The translations under genes were made by a program, and so were the position numbers. The notes beneath the pieces were generated by a model, which was not told where the DNA came from, ran no database searches, and saw nothing but the letters and a program-made list of their open reading frames with translations. This document shows, one piece after another, positions 13,110 to 24,573 of a stretch of 64,000 nt of DNA. Source of the DNA: Hysterangium stoloniferum (taxonomy: Eukaryota; Basidiomycota; Agaricomycetes; Hysterangiales; Hysterangiaceae); assembly GCA_015178975.1 (NCBI GenBank), contig WHVD01000019.1, positions 310,001 to 374,000 of the forward strand, given 5' to 3'. Position 1 is the first letter of the stretch, and each line of letters starts with the position of its first letter.

Positions 13110-13240
13110 TCACAAAGGTCACGAGTGTGACTACCCGAGTCACACAAGTCACGAATGTGACTACCCGAGTCACACAAGTCACGAATGTGACTACCCGAGT
13201 CACACAAGTCACGAACGTGACTACCCGAGTCATTATTAGG
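13110..13240. repeat. Tandem repeat, 30-bp unit, about 4 copies
   Basis: The unit GTCACGAATGTGACTACCCG followed by AGTCACACAA repeats about four times with 0-2 changes per copy. Each unit contains the inverted pair GTCAC/GTGAC, so single units could form a short hairpin. There are no spacers between copies. Both strands stay open across it because 30 is a multiple of three; the resulting repetitive peptides are not evidence of a gene. Confidence 0.85.
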
Positions 13241-13339
13241 TTCCGCCGACTCATCGTTTGCTTCCGTCCCCGGGACCGCGGCCTTGAACCTTCATGTTCA
13301 AGCCAAAGCTTAGAACCCTTGTCTCAGAGAGGGGAATCA

Positions 13340-14660
13340 CATGTTAAACAAAGGGTAAATAATGAGTAGAATATGAGGTCATTATGATCTCACTAATGAC
13401 CTCATAAACTAAATAGTTAGCTAATCATTGAGTTATCAAAATGTATATAAGGAGGGCTAAGTTTCCAATAAAATCATCTTATCACACACATATTTGCAGC
13501 ACAGCACCAGCTTATCTAATCATCCTAAGGACAATAATAGCCTTAGTCTGATACACTCACTGCAAGCACCTACACTTGCAGCATCTTGAATCTTTGTCAG
13601 CAACTCTTGGACTTAGCTAATCATCTAAGTTCCCCAGCCTCACAGCTACCCTTTAGGCTTATTAATTAGATAATAAACCTAATAAGTATCTAAGTATCTT
13701 TACTGAAATCCCTGCCAATACTAGATTACTCAAGGCCCAGCCCTAAGTTTATTGAATTAATCAAGTACAAGCACTCAGATAATCCAATACAATTTATTTT
13801 CTCTATTAATAAATTATTTAACACCTTGTTAAATAACTATTAATAGTTACAAATAAGCATACAAAAATCCGAAGCTCTTATATCAAGTCTCTGCCAAGTT
13901 ACTGCGCATATATTCAGCTTCCAGCCCCTATTCTCAAGGAATAGTTCTTGTATTTGCTAAAAGAGTCATACACAGTTCTATTGAACCTTTCAATAATCAA
14001 AATAAGCATTGATTTGAGTTGTTTAAGCTTCATAGCGCAGCTCATTAATCTATCAGTATTTAAATTACTGGACCTTTGCTTGTTTTATTGTTGAAGCTCT
14101 GTGACACTATAGCATATATTGAGCTTCCTAAGAGAATCCCCTGAATACATTACAGCATATCTTGGTTGGTCTTTATAAATCTGAACAATTTTTCAAGCCT
14201 GTGGTCGGGGTTCATATGGGTAACATTGCTGTAACGACCAACAACGACCGGATGACTATTGATCAATCCTCTTCCATTCTTCTGCCAAATTATAGGATCT
14301 ATCTTTCCATTTTACACTACTGTAGCTTTGCATCCAGTGACATTTTCATGACTCATTCGATGGTGATAAAGCATTGTACTGTTAGAGTATGATATTACAG
14401 CTCTTACATAGTCTATGCTGTTCCCTATATTTTTCTGATATTTGTAGTATTTTTCCCAGCACTGTAGGTGCAGTATTGAGTGAGTTACCTAGTAAGGTAA
14501 CTGATGTGTAGGTGCTTAGGTAAGCACCCTGTAGTATACTCCGCTGTGGGTGTGGGAAAGTCTCCTTAGTGTTTACTTTCCTCACACTCACAGGTATGTA
14601 GTTATTTCACAGTTGAATACATTTAGTGTTTACTTTCCTCACACTCACAGGGTGTTTGTC
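13340..14660. mobile_element. LTR-like, CpG-depleted relic
   Basis: This stretch is almost free of CpG from about 13,380 to 14,160, has a TATA-like TGTATATAAGG at about 13,442-13,452, and contains no open gene. A 27-bp block (TAGTGTTTACTTTCCTCACACTCACAGG) occurs twice at about 14,567 and 14,622. These traits fit an old solo LTR or retroelement remnant. The element family is not recognised and its ends are not defined. Confidence 0.4.
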
Positions 14661-15512
14661 AAGAGTTATTCAACTGTTTCAACATGTACATGAAACCAAA
14701 ATATACCTACATCCTCCTTTCCGTGGATATTAATGATATCGACCGCCATCGGCTCGCTCGGAAACCTTGTGCGTGAGGAAGACGATCTCAGCTTGTTTGG
14801 TACAGGAATACGCAGCATCGGAATTCTTACATTAGTACGACTGAAAACACACTCAGCTTATTGTTTTTTCGTAGTGTTTATCTGTAAGTATTAACGACAG
14901 TACAGCACTTACATTGTTGTGGAGTAAATAGGGTGAGGAATGTCCTAAATTTAGCGCCTCGGATTCCATCGACCAAATAAGGCCTATCCGGGATCCCGGT
15001 AGTATACGGCACCTTTGATTCTAAGCTGCGAGGGCATGTCTGGCCGACCAGCAATGAAGTGACGGTGAAAAATAAAAGTGGTATCATTTGCTTTAGAAGT
15101 GGTGGAAAATAATAGTCACTGATCTCAGGATCCATGTGAAATAAGTACTGCTTGAAAGTTGAGTCTTGTATGTAGTAAATCGACGAGATCGAACATGTCA
15201 TTTTCTGCTTCAAAAGCCGGTGTGACGTGTGACAAGGAGAATCGGTCGATTTAGTACAGTAGTAGAATTCGAGCCCGCAGGCTGCCAGTGAGCCTAGTAA
15301 ACTGGAACGGCATGATAAACCACCAAACTTGAACACACCAACTCTTGCAAGAGAATGAAAAGGATTACGCGAGTATTTTGCAGTAGTAAACTCTCATTCA
15401 CTTCCATATTTCAAGCTTAACTTCAACTTCAGTAAAGCTTCGAGGTCTGTGACGTCGTGACCGACGCGTTGTCACGCCTCACAAACGCCATCTCCTACCC
15501 GACACGATTATT
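14661..15512. other. Upstream region of TOF1, no gene seen
   Basis: Upstream flank of the Tof1-like gene. A 152-codon open frame on the minus strand (15,336-14,878) has no recognisable motif; it could be chance or part of an unidentified gene. Confidence 0.3.
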
Positions 15513-18500
15513 ATGGCTATCGGCGACGAACTATCAGAGATTTCATCTCGTGAGGGATCTCCTGAGGTTGACAGGATCGCTATTTTGACTCCTGCGATTA
15601 CCTCCGTTATCAGCGCCTTGGGTGGCCAGCAAGGCGGACAGTACGTTCTCGGAGACGAAGCGTACGGATGTCTCAAAGATCTGAAGAAGTTCTGGAGGAA
15701 GGACGATACTGATGATGAACGAACAGTAGCTCGCATATTCTGGAAAACACGCGTTCTTCAGAGCGATTTGGTGCCGATTCTACTAGAGACTGCGGGGAGA
15801 GGCAACGTGGAGGATCGCTGTGCAGTGATATGTGCAGAGTTGATTACTTCAATGACATGGCCTATCGACATGGCCTCCGAATTGATGGAGCTGGATGAGG
15901 AGTTGGATGTTGGCACGGACTATACAGCACTTCTGAATTCTCATCTGAGCTACAAGGCAACTTTACTCCAGCCAGGTGCCCTGCAAGCTCTATTTGGTAT
16001 AATGCTTCCTTGTCTTGCAAAGACTCGTAAAGAGAGGAAGGAAAGAGATGGTCAAATAATCAACGTAGTCCTTCATTTGTTCCGAAATTTAGCTTTTATT
16101 CGGGACTTGCCCTCGAATTCACATCTCAGTGCCGATCAAGCAGAATATTCTAGTATGCAGGTACGTGGACCATTCCCTTCACATATCACCAGCACTAATT
16201 TGAAAATAGAGCAAATATATCGCTATCCTCGATAAAACTCATATCCTTGATGCCCTGGTTACTTTAGCTGTTAACGCGGACAATGACCCCTTATTTACCA
16301 GCTGGAATACCGTTTTATTAGAAATATTTTATCTTCTTTTCAGAGGCGTGAAACCTTCTTCTCTTATCCAAGATCAAATACAGGTATTTCATCTGTCGCG
16401 ACACTGTTTATAGGCTAACCCAGTTTGCACATTAGACACCAAAGGACGATCTAACAAGACTCCTTGCTATCGAAAATCAACGAAAGCGGAATGTGCAACG
16501 AAATGCCGCATCCCGACACAGTCGATTTGGCACAACAATTACAGTTAAAGCTGGCCAGGAGGTGATGGTTCTACATAGCCAAGAAGCCATTACGAAGGAA
16601 GCTCGTGAGATTGTTGATGGTAATAAGAAGTCGAAGCATCAAAAGGCCAAAACATTGGTTAATCTCTAAAATAATAATTTGTGTGATCGCAATACTGACA
16701 CGGCCGTTTCTAGGATGACCTTCGATCACAAGACAATCTGGCGCCACAGGCATTATTAATACTACAACGAGTCGCTCGAGAATTTATTGAATTTTGTTTC
16801 AATTGTAAGTCCTTCATATATATCACTCTCAACTGAGTTCTTACGGGGGAACCGTCTATAGCCTTTCTGGCTTCTCTACTGAAGGATATTAAATCTGAAC
16901 GACCAAAAATTACAGAGAAAGACCACTTGCGTCTTCTCTTTGTGACGAAATGGTTTCTAGAGTTTTTCCTGCTAACTCTGGCGAAGTCAAAGGAGAAGCA
17001 ATCTGGCTGGTCACCCACTTTCCCAATGGTAGGCGAAGTAATTGATCGCAGTTGGATCGTGTGGATCTTACGGAGAATGAGAGGCGCCCTGGATGAGAAG
17101 GTATACGTTGGCCATCCGTACTACTGTGCGTCGCCCTGACTCCGGCTCTCTTAGCCTAAACAATGGGTCGAGCTGCAAGCCGGCATAGAGTGTCTTACTC
17201 AGCTCCTCCTTCTCATTGACGACATGTCCACCGTCACTGATGCGACGCTCTCCGAGGCGGCAGAAGTACTTCAACACCAATTATACTACAACGGTGAAAT
17301 CCTCGATTTGTCGTATGATGGTCTGCAAGGCTATAAGGATCAAAGTATTGCGTGAGTGCTTCCCGATACTACTCACGTGCTGAACGCAGAATGTAACTAT
17401 GTCAGGTACCTTGATTCAGCCATTCATTTGGCCTATGTTCTGCTGCGGATGCTAGAGAAGTGGGGCAACAAGAAGGGAGACGTGTATGTGCGCCGACGAC
17501 GTGCCCGAGCAAAGAACAGGCGTAAAGCAAAAGGTAACTGATTTGCTCTGTTAACATCGTAATAAATTAACTTAGACTTTCTGTAACAACACAGGGTCTA
17601 TTGAAGGGGAAGGCGTTTTAGATGTTGAAGATGTTGAAGAGGAGGCATCCGATAAGAACGACATGATCGAAGAACAAATGTTTACATTCGATAAGTTTGA
17701 AGCTGTGAGTCTATGCCTTGTAATGCGCAAATATTTATTAACATATGATAGAAATTCGCGAGCGAGGATATCGCACGAACGCTCCTCATTTGTCTTGCGC
17801 GTTTCAGGGAACTATCTCCTGAACATATGAAGCGCGTAGTGTCATTGATCCATCGTCAAGCTGTCAGAGCCAAGGCTGAAGGTCTTTTCTTTAAGGTCAG
17901 TAAAGTAACATTTATCCTTTGTGTGAGTATCTCATTTGTGGACGCAATATCAGGTCTCCACTCTTGATCTCTTTAAGACCGTTTTGGCTGAAGAGAAGAC
18001 GCTTTTAAGGAGCCAGCCATTCAAAGATCTCGTTCAATTGATCAACTATATACTACGGCAATTTTTCAAGGCAGTTGAAAAGGAACCCTTTTTGGTTGTG
18101 GAAGTATGACTTTATCAGCTCGACATCTAACTGTAATCTTACAGCTTACAGGCGTTTTTTCCTAAAAACCGCGGTCAATGGAAAAATTATTCGAGCTGGG
18201 AGCCAGAACAAAAAGCCAAGAAACTGGGCAATGGTGCTGTAACTTCTTTTGTGAGTGTCCACGAACTCTCCACATGGCCATTATTTGAAGCTTCCTAGGC
18301 TTCAAAGCATCCTTCAGATGTAAGGGTCAAAAAGGGATATTCTTGGAGCGAAGAATTGGCGATTGCGATTGCTTGTCTTTTGGAAAATGATCAGCGAGTT
18401 CTGATCGATTGGATCAGAGAGGTATTTGATTATATCAATTTGCTGTCCCATCTTGAAATTTATATTTTCCGCGAGATTCTCATGATCGTGATCGGGATAC

Positions 18501-19744
18501 GTCAGCGTATTGTAGAAGAAACCGCTAAGACTGGTGAAGGCTCTGACTCGGGCGACGAAATAGACGACGACGAGAAGCTACGACGCCAAGCAGCCAAGTT
18601 AAAGGGACCTTCGAAGGAGGCTATTGTCAAGTTTGAGGATTACCGTATGTACCATGCTGTTTCCAGGAATACTCCGCCCTCATGGAGGAGTTAGTTATTC
18701 CATACGTCAACGATGAGCAAGCACTGGCCGCAACGAAGAATGCGCCGTTCAAGCTGGTCTGTCGATTGATCAAGTTCTGCGTTCTGGATGACAGTCAGGA
18801 CAGTTTTTCATCCCGTTGAAGTGGTTTCTGATTTCTAGTCAGATGCGGACGAACTGGACTGGTATGTCCCAGCAGCCATCCTTCCCTCGGATATGCAAAG
18901 CTCTCTGGGCATCATCGACAAATACCTTGAAAGTCCTTCTGATGTCCTTGACCTTAATGGCGAAAAGGCATCCAAGCTGCTGGTAAAGAAGCGTGCACGG
19001 AGAGCTCGACGTCGAGCGGCTACGAGCGAGCCTGAAAGTGACGCCGAGGACAACGAAGATACGGAACGACGAAAGCGCAAGGCAAAGAAAGTGAAAGAAC
19101 ACGTGCAATATAAGTCCGCAGAGATCATCGAAGATAGTGATGCTGAGCTTGGTGATGATGAAGAGTTCTTCAAGAGGGAGGCGGCGATTCGAGATAGAGC
19201 GGCGTTGGCGGCAGCAGAGGGGAGAAGTGGGACGATGAAGGCAACAGGCACCAAAAAAAGGAAGAAGCGAGGGGAAGGAGAGGGCCCAGAAAAAAAGAAG
19301 TGGAAGACTACTGTTGCTGACGCGCCTTCCACACACATCAATGGCTCCCAACTTGGAGGTGCCAGTAGCAATAGCGACTCCGATGAGCCTGCAGAAGATG
19401 TACCAGAGACATCACATTCTGAACGACGATCGAGCAGTGCCCCTTTCACTGTTCCCGATGAATTCGGCCAAAAGCCGCGACCGAAACCACGGCCGAAGCG
19501 TCCACCTCCTGGTTCTTCGTCAGGGTCAAAGGACCCTTCTAATCTCATCGGGGAGGATGATTCAGTTGATAGCGTCCCCCCGAGACCGAAACCGCGGGCG
19601 AGACCGTCTTTCGAGAGCTCCCCATCCATAAGTGGTAGCCATTCCGGCTCTGACGAGGAAATCGAGATGAGTACTCAGATGGTGCGAAGGAAAGCACCCA
19701 AGGCTGTAATATTGTCTGACGATGATGACGGTGATGAAAAGTAG
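15513..19744 (+). CDS. TOF1: Timeless/Tof1/Swi1 replication fork protection protein
   Basis: Nuclear protein that travels with the replisome (with Csm3/Swi3) to stabilise paused forks and support the S-phase checkpoint. Fifteen exons join in frame: 15,513-16,160; 16,210-16,383; 16,436-16,657; 16,714-16,804; 16,862-17,100; 17,155-17,351; 17,406-17,533; 17,595-17,704; 17,752-17,895; 17,954-18,103; 18,152-18,250; 18,299-18,421; 18,476-18,644; 18,695-18,793; 18,843-19,744. The product is about 1,164 residues. Family hallmarks are the N-terminal TIMELESS domain (YVLGDEAYGCLKDLKKFW; later RNAASRHSRFGTTITVK), the middle block KFEDYLIPYVNDEQALAATK, and ELDWYVPAAILPSDMQ. The last exon encodes a long acidic, basic and proline-rich tail, expected to be disordered. 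The exon 13-14 junction is assigned with acceptor GAGTTAG because it restores the family sequence. The gene appears intact. Confidence 0.92.
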
Positions 19745-19939
19745 CAGATGCGAGGTTGGCAGATGCTACTGCTTTTATTAATGTATGAGTACTATTGCAT
19801 ATGGTCAGGGATTGTTTTGAAAACTTTGAAGGCGGATTGCGACCATCAGCATAACCGGCTGCGAAGACAGCTATCGTCTGACCCATTCAGACTGAGCATC
19901 GTATATCTCTTATTAGCTAACTATACATGTGGGACTCGG

Positions 19940-20250
19940 AGATTTACTGATAAACTAATTCCACCTAAAGATAATTTCACTTTGGTGTGATAAAATGTCT
20001 ACGTTAAGATTTAATACAGAACAAAATCCATTTCTTAAAGTTCATCTCCTGGGGAAGGATTTGCGGCCGGTGTACCAAATAGTTCGGTATTGAAACCAGA
20101 TGTGATATTTACTGACAAACTAATTCCAACCTAAATGTTGTCTTTTTTTTTGTGTGCCCTAAAATGTCTATTTAGATAATATTTAGTACAAAATAAAAAT
20201 TTTCAAAAAGTTCATCTCATTGGGAAGGATTTTGTGGTGCACCAAAAGCA
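19940..20250. repeat. Imperfect tandem duplication, about 140 bp
   Basis: Copy A (about 19,945-20,075) and copy B (about 20,110-20,247) share TTTACTGA(T/C)AAACTAATTCC, AAAATGTCTA, AAAGTTCATCTC and GGGAAGGATTT. The two lie between the 3' end of TOF1 and the left end of the amidase duplication. No gene is visible in them. Confidence 0.7.
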
Positions 20251-20483
20251 GTTCCCCCCCAGCAATGATAGTTTGGTCACGGAAGCTGAATTGAATGTAC
20301 TGAATTCCCGGGCCTGGGGAAATTGCTCGCCTATAGTGATGCTTTTATCACCAGATAGTGGGAAGTCAAATGTATATAATGGACAACCCATTGATCCCAT
20401 GACGAGGCCTCAGGACGAATAAAACTTTCGCAGGTGGTGGAGCAGGCATCGAAAGTCGTGACCAAACGATACATTGTGGCGGC

Positions 20484-20898
20484 TTAGCTGACTGCAAGAC
20501 GAGAGAAGAAAAACCTGATGCCGGCAAACAGGCCTTTCTCAATATCCGTGGCTCGTTGCTTGGAAAAGGAAGTGGTGGCGGATTGGCTGGGGAGAGAATT
20601 CGCCAAATACACCTAAAAGTGATAAAGTGAAAAACCTGTGGCTGAAAGTCATGATGAGTAGAATATATGCGTATAGACTGACCTCGTTGTGGTGCTGCTG
20701 CTCGAGTTCCACACTGGCGTTTTCAAGTGTGCAGATGCGGTTCCTCTGGTAGCTCTGTACACCCTCAGTGTATAAAACATTTTTTAAATCTCTATCCTGC
20801 CTCACAAAAATAAACCTAGAAATAGCGAGTTGATCATAGCTGGGGGGAGAAGTTGTACTGCCGTTTCCCTCTCCTGTAAGGTCTACAAAAAAAGACAT
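20484..20898 (-). CDS. Small hypothetical protein, full copy
   Basis: Two exons (20,898-20,683 and 20,612-20,484) separated by a 71-bp GT-AG intron give a 114-residue protein of unknown function. It has an N-terminal Gly/Ser/Thr segment followed by SPPSYDQLAISRF, a polar middle (QSYQRNRICTLENASVELEQ) and a short aromatic C-terminus. A 48-bp in-frame GTGAGG...TACAG stretch inside exon 1 might be a further intron. Its last 11 codons lie to the left of the duplication breakpoint at 20,511. It is divergent to the amidase gene, with about 350 bp between the two starts. The conserved duplicate at 24.2 kb shows the frame has been kept, which supports it being real. Confidence 0.45.
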
Positions 20899-21245
20899 TT
20901 GTGAATTTTGCCTGGCGAGTGCAAAAGATCAATTACAAAAGTGAAGAAACTTTGAATAATAAAGACGTCGACGAATGACGAGAGGGGTCAAGGGCTCGTT
21001 TGGAAAATTACAATAGCTATCAAAAATCACATAAATTAGAAACAAAAAGTTATAATTGGTATGAGTCATCTCCAGACTCGACCGTGGGACTGAGCCCGTC
21101 GTTCTTCCTTATACTGTTATTTTTACAATCGTTCCAATACGATGTCCTGTCACACGTGTCCGAGGCTGACCGCCGTGGGCTGATATCTCTTACCTTCACC
21201 CCGTCAACATTTGATTCAACCATCTAAGTTCTAACTCTAACGGAA

Positions 21246-23347
21246 ATGCAGAACTTGCCTAGTTTTCCCGATTTGTACGAGGCTTCCATAGCTGAATTAA
21301 GAAATGGGTTGGAACAAGGACATTTCACTAGCGTGGAGCTTGTAAAGGTATGAGAACGTGTCGTGGTTTACCACCTTCACCGTAGCTTTTCTTACGATAC
21401 GCATAGGCATACATTGCAAGAATATCCGAAGTCAATAATGAAGGCCCCAGTCTTCACGCTGTACTTGAAACCAATCCCCAGGCACTTATGCAAGCTGCAG
21501 CTCTTGACAAAGAACGAAAGGAAAGAGGTAGCCGTGGCCCTTTACACGGCATACCCCTTCTTCTCAAGGACAATATCGCTACTCTTCACGAGGAAGGTTC
21601 GTATAGTGGAATTTTTTTCGTACACGATATTGACGAATAATCCAGGAATGAATACCACTGCGGGTAAGACCAGGAAAAAACGTTATGGGTAATACTATAA
21701 TTGAAGGTTTTCAATTAGGCAGCTACGCATTGGTTGGGTCGGTCGTTCCTCGAGACGCAACCGTTGCAGCTAAACTACGTGATGCCGGAGCAGTATGTAT
21801 TCCTCTCTGCAGGAGATCCTCTGAATTTGTTCAAAGTACTACCCTAGATTTGTATTGGCAAGGCTACTTGCTCCGAGTGGGCTAATTACAGAGGAAAGGT
21901 AGCCTCTGGCTTCTGTGGACGCGGGGGACAAGGCACGAATCCGTACTATCCCAACGCGAATCCGTCGGGATCTAGTTCTGGGAGTGGCATAGCGATGGCG
22001 ATTGGACTGGCGGCAGGTAGGCCACTCGGCCTCCTGCAAGTTCTTCGGCTCATAATGTAAAAATAGGCTCACTTGGTAGTGAAACTGACGGGAGTATCAT
22101 CTCTCCCAGCAGCCATTGTAATATTGTGGGAATGAAGCCTACGGTAGGACTGACGTCCCGCGCAGGAGGCATGTTCCCCTAGTTCGGATAATCTGAGATA
22201 ACGTTGACTCAACGTCTCCTCCATAGTAATCCCTATTTCGCACACTCAAGATTGTGTTGGTCCGATGTGTAGAACTGTTGCAGATGTAGCAGTCATTCTG
22301 CAAGCCATCGCAGGACCAGATCCCCTGGACGAAATCACCCTTTCTCAGCCCAAAGAGATTCCAAACTATTCTAAAGCACTGGACCCGAACGCATTGAAGG
22401 GTGTTAGACTTGGCTGTCCTCGATTATTCCAAGGGAAAAATACTGACGTTATTTCTGCATATAATATTGCCATAGAGACATTGGGAGAGCTAGGGGCAGA
22501 AATTGTCGACCCAGCTGATTTCGATAACGCCGCTGAGCTGGTGACTTCTCAGGATGAAACAGTTGTCCTTCAGACTGAATTCAAGGTTTACTTTTCTAGC
22601 CACTACATCGTATATTTTTCTAATACCTTTTCTTAGGTTGATATCAAAAAGTATCTTGATGGCCTTGTCGAAATACCTACAGGGGTGAAATGTCTTGCGG
22701 ATCTCATTCAATTTAATATCGACCATGCCGACAAGGAGCTGGTCGAGCCACACTGGACATCCCAAACTCGGTATGCAAGCGTACAGATGGTAGAATCTAT
22801 TATTAAAGATATCTAGCTTCATCGAATCAGAAAAAACTTCAATGGGCGAAGGATACTTTACAGCATTGGCGGCAAACGAGGTACTCGGAAGAACTAAAGG
22901 GATCGATGCAACGCTGAAAAAGTTCAACCTCGATGCATTGGTCGTTCCCGTGGGCCGTGCGCTCCCTTTTCCTCGTTAACTATATAAAAGTTTGATAATT
23001 TGGTGTCTCAGAATTTGCTTTTAAACCAGCAGCAATTGCGGGGTACCCAATTATCAGTGGTGAGTCCGTAAAACCTATTCCATCACGGCTGGTTACTTAC
23101 AGCGCCTCTTCTGTTAGTTCCTCTCGGATTCCATCCCGATGGCATCCAACCCTCAGGCGCAGAACCCACTCACGACTTGGCACCCGGCATGCCTTTCGGT
23201 TTATGCTTTATCGGTACGGCGTACACAGAATACCAGCTGATTAGCTATGCCTATGCATACGAGCAGAGGACGCAGACTCGCTTGAAGAGGCTCGCATATG
23301 CCGCGGCTATTCCCAAGACTCAGTTAAAGGATGTTATGACGAATTGA
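21246..23347 (+). CDS. Amidase (amidase signature family), copy 1
   Basis: Serine hydrolase of the amidase signature family, hydrolysing carboxylic amides; the substrate cannot be told. Eleven exons join in frame: 21,246-21,347; 21,407-21,596; 21,646-21,663; 21,719-21,792; 21,848-22,016; 22,067-22,168; 22,227-22,585; 22,637-22,770; 22,817-22,956; 23,012-23,059; 23,118-23,347, giving 521 residues. The catalytic Lys lies in GPLHGIPLLLKDNIAT, the cis-Ser in PSGSSSGSGIAMAIGLAAG, and the nucleophile Ser in GSLGSETDGSI. Exon 3 is an 18-nt microexon. The intron after exon 6 starts with GCATGT and ends CATAG, a GC-AG intron, and is needed to read SRAG-VIPISHTQDCVGPMC. No signal peptide is seen, so the enzyme is probably intracellular. 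It resembles fungal GatA-like amidases rather than the mitochondrial transamidosome subunit. Confidence 0.9.
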
Positions 23348-23749
23348 GCCTTGATAAGCAGAGAATACATACGTATTACATGGTCATCTGGGTGTATCTA
23401 GGGTATTTAAAGATTTGGAGTTCAGAAAAGACTAGATGAATTTTGAATCAGTCAAGACTGAAACGGATCGCTTCGGCTTTGCTTGCAGGGATGTCCAAAC
23501 AAATTCAAAGGAGAAGAACGTTATGTAAGTACAGAATAGCGAGAAAAACATATTCTATAGTAATCAAGGAGGTATCACTCTAGAAGCACCTCATGAACAA
23601 TTGCCTCATGCCGTTGGGAGCGGTACCATGATTTTTTGGTGTCTTCACCACAAGATCAGCTTGCATCCTATGGCGAGAAAAGAAATTAGATTAAATTGCC
23701 GAGTTTTAATGTTAAAGAAACGACAAACAATTTCATTCGGAACAATAGT

Positions 23750-23810
23750 TTACGGTTCGTCTCTTGAATCTGGAATCCACTTTCGACTGTCTTTGTGAAC
23801 ATTGCAGTTC
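23750..23810 (-). pseudogene. Orphan fragment of CSN1 last exon
   Basis: The minus strand encodes the same last 19 codons as the CSN1 gene (NCNVHK-SRKWIPDSRDEP and stop), with Gly replaced by Asp and otherwise silent changes. It ends abruptly at the unit 1/unit 2 junction, with no upstream exon. It is the scar of the tandem duplication whose right breakpoint lies in the CSN1 last exon. Confidence 0.8.
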
Positions 23811-23873
23811 AAACCTGATGCCGTCAAAACAGGCCTTTCTCAATATCCGTGACTGAAGCGGCACCGTGGCTCG

Positions 23874-24222
23874 TTACTTGGAAAAGGAAGTGGTGGCGGA
23901 CTGGCTGGGGAGAGAATTCGCCAAATACACCTAAAAGTGATAAAGTGAAAAACCTGTGGCTGAAAGTCATGATGAATAGAATATAAGCGTACAGACTGAC
24001 CTTGTTGTGGTGCTGCCGCCCGAGTTCCACACTGGCGTTTTCGCTTCGTGTGCAGATGCGGTTCCTCTGGTAGCTCTGTACACCCCCAGTGTATAAAACA
24101 TTTTTTAAATCTCTATCCTGCCTCACAAAAATAAACCTAGAGATAGCGAGTTGATCATAGCTGGGGGGAGAAGTTGTACTGCCGTTTCCCTCTCCCGTAA
24201 GGTTTACAAAAAAAAAAGACAT
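23874..24222 (-). pseudogene. Small hypothetical protein, truncated copy
   Basis: Duplicate of the small gene at 20.5-20.9 kb. The frame is kept through exon 1 with one extra Phe from a longer T-run and two extra codons near the middle. After the same intron it stops early (TAA at 23,876-23,874, directly after the SATTSFSK segment). A 12-bp difference and the breakpoint at 23,811 remove the remaining tail, so the C-terminal 25 or so residues of the full copy are absent. It may still be expressed as a shorter protein, but is best treated as broken by the duplication. Confidence 0.4.
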
Positions 24223-24573
24223 TTGTGAATTTTTACCTGGCGAGTGCAAAAGATCAATTACAAAAGTGAAGAAACTTTGAATAATAAAGACGTCGACGAA
24301 TGAGAGAGGGGTCAAGGGCTCATTTGGAAAATTACAATAGCTATCAAAAATCACATAGATTAGAAACAAAAAAGTTATAATTGGTATGAGTCATCTCCAG
24401 ACTCGACCGTGGGACTGAGCCCGTGTTCTTCCTCATACTGTTATTTCCAACGATCGTCTTCTTCCAATACGATGTTCTGTCACATGTGTCTGACGCTGAC
24501 CGCCGTGGACTGATATCTTACCTTCACCCCGTCAACATTTGATTCAACGATCTAAGTTCTAACTCTAACGGAA

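Larger units (their letters stand above)
20511..23810. repeat. Segmental duplication, unit 1
   Basis: Left unit of a direct tandem duplication of about 3.3 kb. It starts at AAACCTGATGCCG (20,511) and runs to GCAGTTC (23,810), where the second unit begins with the same AAACCTGATGCCG. It holds the end of a small minus-strand gene, a complete amidase gene, a shared 3' tract, and a fragment of the CSN1 last exon. The sequence match to unit 2 is high along the whole length, including introns and spacers. Confidence 0.9.

Noticed and set aside
13110-13240. CRISPR-like array.
   Set aside because: The repeats are directly head to tail without spacers and the genome is eukaryotic; it is a minisatellite.
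18422-18475. Extra 18 residues in Tof1 reading straight through exon 12 into 13.
   Set aside because: The 54-bp stretch has GT-AG ends, is AT-rich and interrupts the family sequence WIREILMIVIGIRQR; it is taken as an in-frame intron.
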